60,000 nt of DNA, from positions 68,951,370 to 69,011,369 of the forward strand of contig CM043952.1 of NCBI GenBank assembly GCA_014529385.2, read 5' to 3'. The translations under genes were made by a program, and so were the position numbers. Source of the DNA: Adiantum capillus-veneris (lineage: Eukaryota; Streptophyta; Polypodiopsida; Polypodiales; Pteridaceae). Below, one piece after another: positions 56,521-60,000 of this stretch. The notes beneath the pieces are model-generated. The model saw only the letters and a program-made list of their open reading frames with translations, did no database searches and was not told the DNA's origin. Each line of letters opens with the position of its first letter. Positions within the stretch are counted from its first letter, which is position 1.

Positions 56521-56534
56521 TTCTCTTTAAGCTT

Positions 56535-57295
56535 TTAGAAAGCATTGTTCTCCTTGGTGGACCATATATACCTAACGTGCCTTTTCTTTGTTAGGTCATG
56601 TAATGGTCCTGCGATTTGTGAGAATTTTTCTATGAAGCGTCTATAGTATTCACACATACCTATAAAGCTTCTTAATTCATGTAGATTCCTTGGATTAGGC
56701 CATTCTTTTATTACCAATAACTTTGATGGATCCATTTGGATGCCATCTTGAGAGATAATGTGACCCAAACATTGAATCTCTTGTAAGAAAAAATCACTTT
56801 TCTTTTGATTTATATTAAGTTTATTCTCTCGTAAAACTTGAAATATTACCTAGAGGTGTTGCTTGTTCGTCTAATGAATTAGAGTAGATGATAATATCAT
56901 CAAAGAACACTCCAGTAAAACTTTAGTGAGGCCTGGATAACTTCTCCATCAGACGGTTGAATGTTGGTCAAGCCAAAAGGCATGACAATGTACTCATAAA
57001 GACCAAAGGTAGTGCAAAACGTAGTCTTTACAATGTCTTGATCAACTATCTTGATTTGATGATAGCCACTTTTTAGGTCAATCCTATTGAAGTAAATTGA
57101 CCCTTGTAGCTTGTCAAATAGGTCTTCTACTCGAGGAACGGGAAACCTATTCTTGATAGTGATCCTATTTAGTGCTCTATAGTTGACACACGATATGTGC
57201 CATCTTTCTTTTGCACTAATAAAACTGGCAAAACAAAATGGAGATGAGCTAGGCCCAACCATGCCTTTCTCAACCAACTCATGCACTTGCCGCAT
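56535..57295 (-). pseudogene. Reverse transcriptase, element F-G
   Basis: Segments in several frames: MRQVHELVEKGMVGPSSSPF, YRALNRITIKNRFPVPRVED, IYFNRIDLKSGYHQIKI and VMPFGLTN, then a frameshift. The active site FFDDIIIYS follows (about 56883-56905), and the thumb MGHIISQDGIQMDPSKL, ELRSFIGMCEYYRRFI. The catalytic Asp pair survives, but at least two frame breaks abolish the full protein. Confidence 0.88.
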
Positions 57296-57525
57296 TATCT
57301 CCTCTTGTTGAGCTTGAGAAACTCAATAAGGAGGTTTATTAAGCGGTGAGCTTTCTGGAAGAAGTTCAATTGCATGTTCGTCATCCCCTCGTTTGGGAGG
57401 TAGCTCACAAGGGATTTCATCAATAAAAACATCTTGGAATCCCTTTAGTATATTGGATAACTCAAAATTCCTTTTGATTGCCTATATCTTCTTTTGTTAA
57501 AACATTCGGTTCATTTTGAGAATCT
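57296..57525 (-). pseudogene. Linker between protease and RT, element F-G
   Basis: Short frames only. Minus-strand text such as EIPCELPPKRG and ELLPESSPLNKPPY is typical of the region just before RT in chromoviruses. It contains stops. Confidence 0.5.
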
Positions 57526-58115
57526 TTAACAAAAATCACGTACACAAAAATAGAGTTCTTTATTGATAATATTGAAAGCTTTCTTATGTACAATGGATAT
57601 GGTGCTACCCGACTCCTTAGCATCTATGTACATATCTTTTTCCCTGTACCTAAAGTAGATTTTTCTTTCAAGGAATTTAACATTGGCAACCATGCAATCA
57701 AACCATGGTTCCCCTAGGATTACATCCTCATGTTTAAGAGGAGAGATGAATAAATCCTCCTTGTCCACATAGCTTTGAACATGGAGCCTCAATTTCCCAA
57801 TTAAGGGAGTGACTGAGGCTTCTTGTGCCTTGAAAGCACCATTAGCATGTAGGACATCTCCCATCTCATAGGCTTGGTGCCTAGCTTGGCGGCCAACTCT
57901 GTGGATATGAAACTATGAGTAGAGCCAGGGTCAAAGAGAATGAAAGCATCATGTTCTCTTAACTTTCCCCAAGCATGACATAGAGGAGATCCTTTGTGAT
58001 GAGCATCCTCTTCTTGAGTTTCGACTATGGAAGCTCTAGGAGGCTCATTACGTGTATTCTTGTGGGGGCAAGCACGATAGGCATGCCCTTGCTCCCGCAC
58101 TTGAAACAACAGTTA
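57526..58115 (-). pseudogene. Zinc knuckle and aspartic protease, element F-G
   Basis: REQGHAYRACPHK, with CFKC in a neighbouring frame, forms a CCHC knuckle split by a frame slip near 58105. The protease active-site segment FILFDPGSTHSFIS (DPGS in place of DSG) and DVILGEPWFD follow, with a shift near 57850. It processes Gag-Pol in related elements. Confidence 0.75.
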
Positions 58116-58247
58116 TCTTTTTGATAATGTTCTAGCTCTTTAGGAGATAGTTTATTTTTTCCTTTATAAATTCCCGTCTCCTTAGCTTTATTGTTGTTGG
58201 AGTTTCCTTTGGGACACTTTTGGGCGTTATCCTTTCACTTAGGCTCA

Positions 58248-58802
58248 CTACAGTCCTTGTTTTCCATGGCTTAAGATTTCTCTTACCCCTTGTTGGAAGT
58301 TGAATCTTGAAGCCACCATGGTATGGTGTATGATCGCAAATATGGTGCGAGGCCTTTGGGAGTTAACATACTCCGCCATATCCTCAGATAAACCCGCACA
58401 AAATAGTTGTTTTTGGTCTCCAAAATCCATCTTTTTGTATACAATGTCTTTGAGATGTAAATCCCAAAACTTGTTTACATAAGATTCATAGGGGGAGAGC
58501 TTCAAGCTTTGCCATTCGGTGAGTACTCTATCTTTGGCATCTCTAGCCAAAAACTGCTTCATGATGGAAGCTCTTAAATCTTTCCATGTTCGTGGAGCTT
58601 CACCGTTTGCTTGTAGGCTAGACCACCATTGCCTGGTAGAATTCTGAAAATGCATAGCTACATGACCTAGCTTAGAGGACTCCGTGAAGCCCTCATCTCC
58701 AAACGCTGCTTTGCATTGTTGGATAAAGGCCAAGACTTGTTCATAGCACCAAAGGTGCCATTGTAGGTAAGGGAAGAGATGTGGTTTCCTCTCTCTTTGC
58801 AC
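58248..58802 (-). pseudogene. Gag capsid region, element F-G
   Basis: VLAFIQQCKAAFGDEGFTES, QNSTRQWWSSLQANGEAP, FWDLHLKDIVYKKMDF and LSEDMAEYVNSQRP. It is homologous to the element E gag. Upstream frames to 59280 hold the Ser/Glu-rich Gag N-terminal region with multiple stops. Confidence 0.82.
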
Positions 58803-59293
58803 TTTTTGAGCTTGGATGACCTTTTTTAGGTGGCTTAGGATGTCCTATGGCCTCTTCTCTTGGGTGGTTTGAGAGTTGCACCATCACTTTCTTCAGAAGA
58901 GGAAAAGAATGAGGAGGATGGAGAAGAGGGCATTTTTCTTCCCTTGTCCCTCCTCTTCTACACCATTAATTTCTTTAGAAGAGGAAGAGGATGAAGAGGG
59001 TGACCTGTTTCTTGTCTTTTACTTCTCTTGTTTCCTCTCTTCCCTCTTTAAATTATAGTGAAGAGGAGTATGACAATGGTCTTCTCTATCTAGGGGGTGT
59101 TTGAGAGCATTTTGCCCACAGGTTTCATGGAGCCATCTCCATCAAGGTGGTAGGAGACTCGCTTCTTTCTCATTCTTTCAGTGGGGGCTCTACCTTTGAA
59201 AATTGGGCTCTCCTTTGAGAGGGAGATGCCTCATTGAGTAGTAAATTTTTGAGCCCTTTTTACAGATCCTCCTCTTCTTCCCTTATCGAAGAG
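58803..59293 (-). pseudogene. Decayed Gag N-terminal region, element F-G
   Basis: Minus-strand text is Glu/Ser/Pro-rich with many stops and aligns in layout with the element E Gag N-terminus. It runs directly into the LTR at about 59294. No start codon region, leader or primer site is found. Confidence 0.55.
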
Positions 59294-60000
59294 TAGCATT
59301 CCATTAAGAACTAGTTCCAAACGAGCAAAGAGATAGTACTTGATTGGAGAAAGCAACATAGCAATTTACACCTAGTTAGTTTGGCATAGAAAATACTTGA
59401 AAAGAGAGAGAAATGGAACAATTGACAGCATTTGAGGACCGGATTTACATGGAGCCTATCCCCCCTCCAAAAAGTCTTTGTATTATAACTTCTCCCGTCA
59501 AAGGAGACTTTTGTACAATACAATCTTTGTGTTCCTTGACAAAATTCGTTGGTGCAATGAAGATGGAATCTCCATGCACCAAATTATTCTTGAAAAATAC
59601 ACCTAGTGGGCTACTAGCCTCAGTCCCAAGACCTCACACACCTTCAAAGATGGTGAGAGCTAGTAGGGAATGAGAAAAATTTGAGAGGAAGAAGGTGTAA
59701 GTTACAAGAAAGAAGAATTCTCCTCACATAATCACTATAATAGCATAGCTTAGCTTAGTAATTAGCATGGTAGAGGAGCTGAGCATGCCATTGAAGCTTG
59801 GCTCTTGGTTTGGTTTGCATTCCATAGCCAAGAGTTGTTGGTGTAGGCCTCTACTTCTCAATGCTTGGAGAAGGAGATGGAGTTCTTGCTCAACAGATGA
59901 GTTGTGTGTCTGTATGAAAAATTGGTTAGTCTAAAATTCCAACCTCTCTCTCTTCTTGGTCGACCCCTCTTCCCATTTTCTCCTGCTGGCCTCCCATTGG
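59294..60000 (-). mobile_element. 5' LTR (partial) of chromodomain element F-G
   Basis: Matches 51999 onward (CATTCCATTAAGAACTAG versus CATCCCATTAAGAACTAG), continuing through GGAGCC..CCCCCTCCAAAAAG and the AAGACCTCACACACCTTC block. It is cut by the window end after about 700 of about 1,520 bp. Confidence 0.85.

Overview
The window looks like nuclear DNA of a land plant with a large, repeat-rich genome. The evidence is nested plant-type LTR retrotransposons (a Tat-lineage Ty3/gypsy element with two RNase H domains, a chromodomain Ty3/gypsy element and a gag-only element), long (CT)n/(AG)n microsatellites, TATA-box LTR promoters, GT-AG introns and a plant BAHD acyltransferase fragment. I see no intact single-copy host gene, no tRNA or rRNA gene and no CRISPR array. 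A fern or another plant with a bloated genome is plausible, but the sequence does not name the species.

Layout. (1) 1-7186, + strand: a young, non-autonomous gag-only LTR element with about 2.6 kb LTRs; its 5' LTR is cut by the window edge. It appears to have landed inside the 5' LTR of the next element. (2) 7187-30885, + strand: an old LTR element with a truncated 5' LTR, tRNA-type primer site, long leader, degenerate gag/protease remnants, purine tract and complete 3' LTR. Its interior is swollen by a rolling-circle (Helitron/Helentron-like) cluster at about 10.4-25.2 kb. That cluster holds a BAHD fragment, a spliced RPA-like ssDNA-binding gene, and a broken transposase in which the HUH Rep nuclease appears deleted but the PIF1-type helicase and a C-terminal EEP endonuclease remain. 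Three related hairpin-bearing modules at 19.4, 22.6 and 25.2 kb look like successive 3' ends. (3) 30886-33059: a probable LTR portion with an iMet-type primer site and non-coding leader.

(4) 33060-37987, - strand: a defective Tat-family element. Its gag is followed in the same frame by an unrelated segment with hydrophobic helices, which replaces protease, RT, RNase H and integrase. Its second LTR is fused to an LTR of another family at a CCTC(G/A)AG motif. (5) 38809-48051, - strand: a nearly complete Tat element (gag-PR-RT-RH-aRH-INT) flanked by CTAG, inserted in a decayed chromovirus-type element (37981-38808 plus 48052-51444). (6) 51445-51996: a + strand integrase-tail fragment. (7) 51997-60000, - strand: a decayed chromodomain Ty3/gypsy element with an internal tandem duplication of its RNase H/integrase junction; its second LTR runs off the window.

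How the parts work together: each retroelement once encoded, or borrowed, a Gag shell plus protease, reverse transcriptase/RNase H and integrase, driven by its LTR promoter. The rolling-circle element would have used Rep nuclease, helicase, ssDNA-binding protein and endonuclease. Almost all coding regions now carry stops or frameshifts. The most notable objects are the Rep-less plant Helentron-like element with captured DNA, and the gag element whose pol has been replaced by a sequence I cannot identify.
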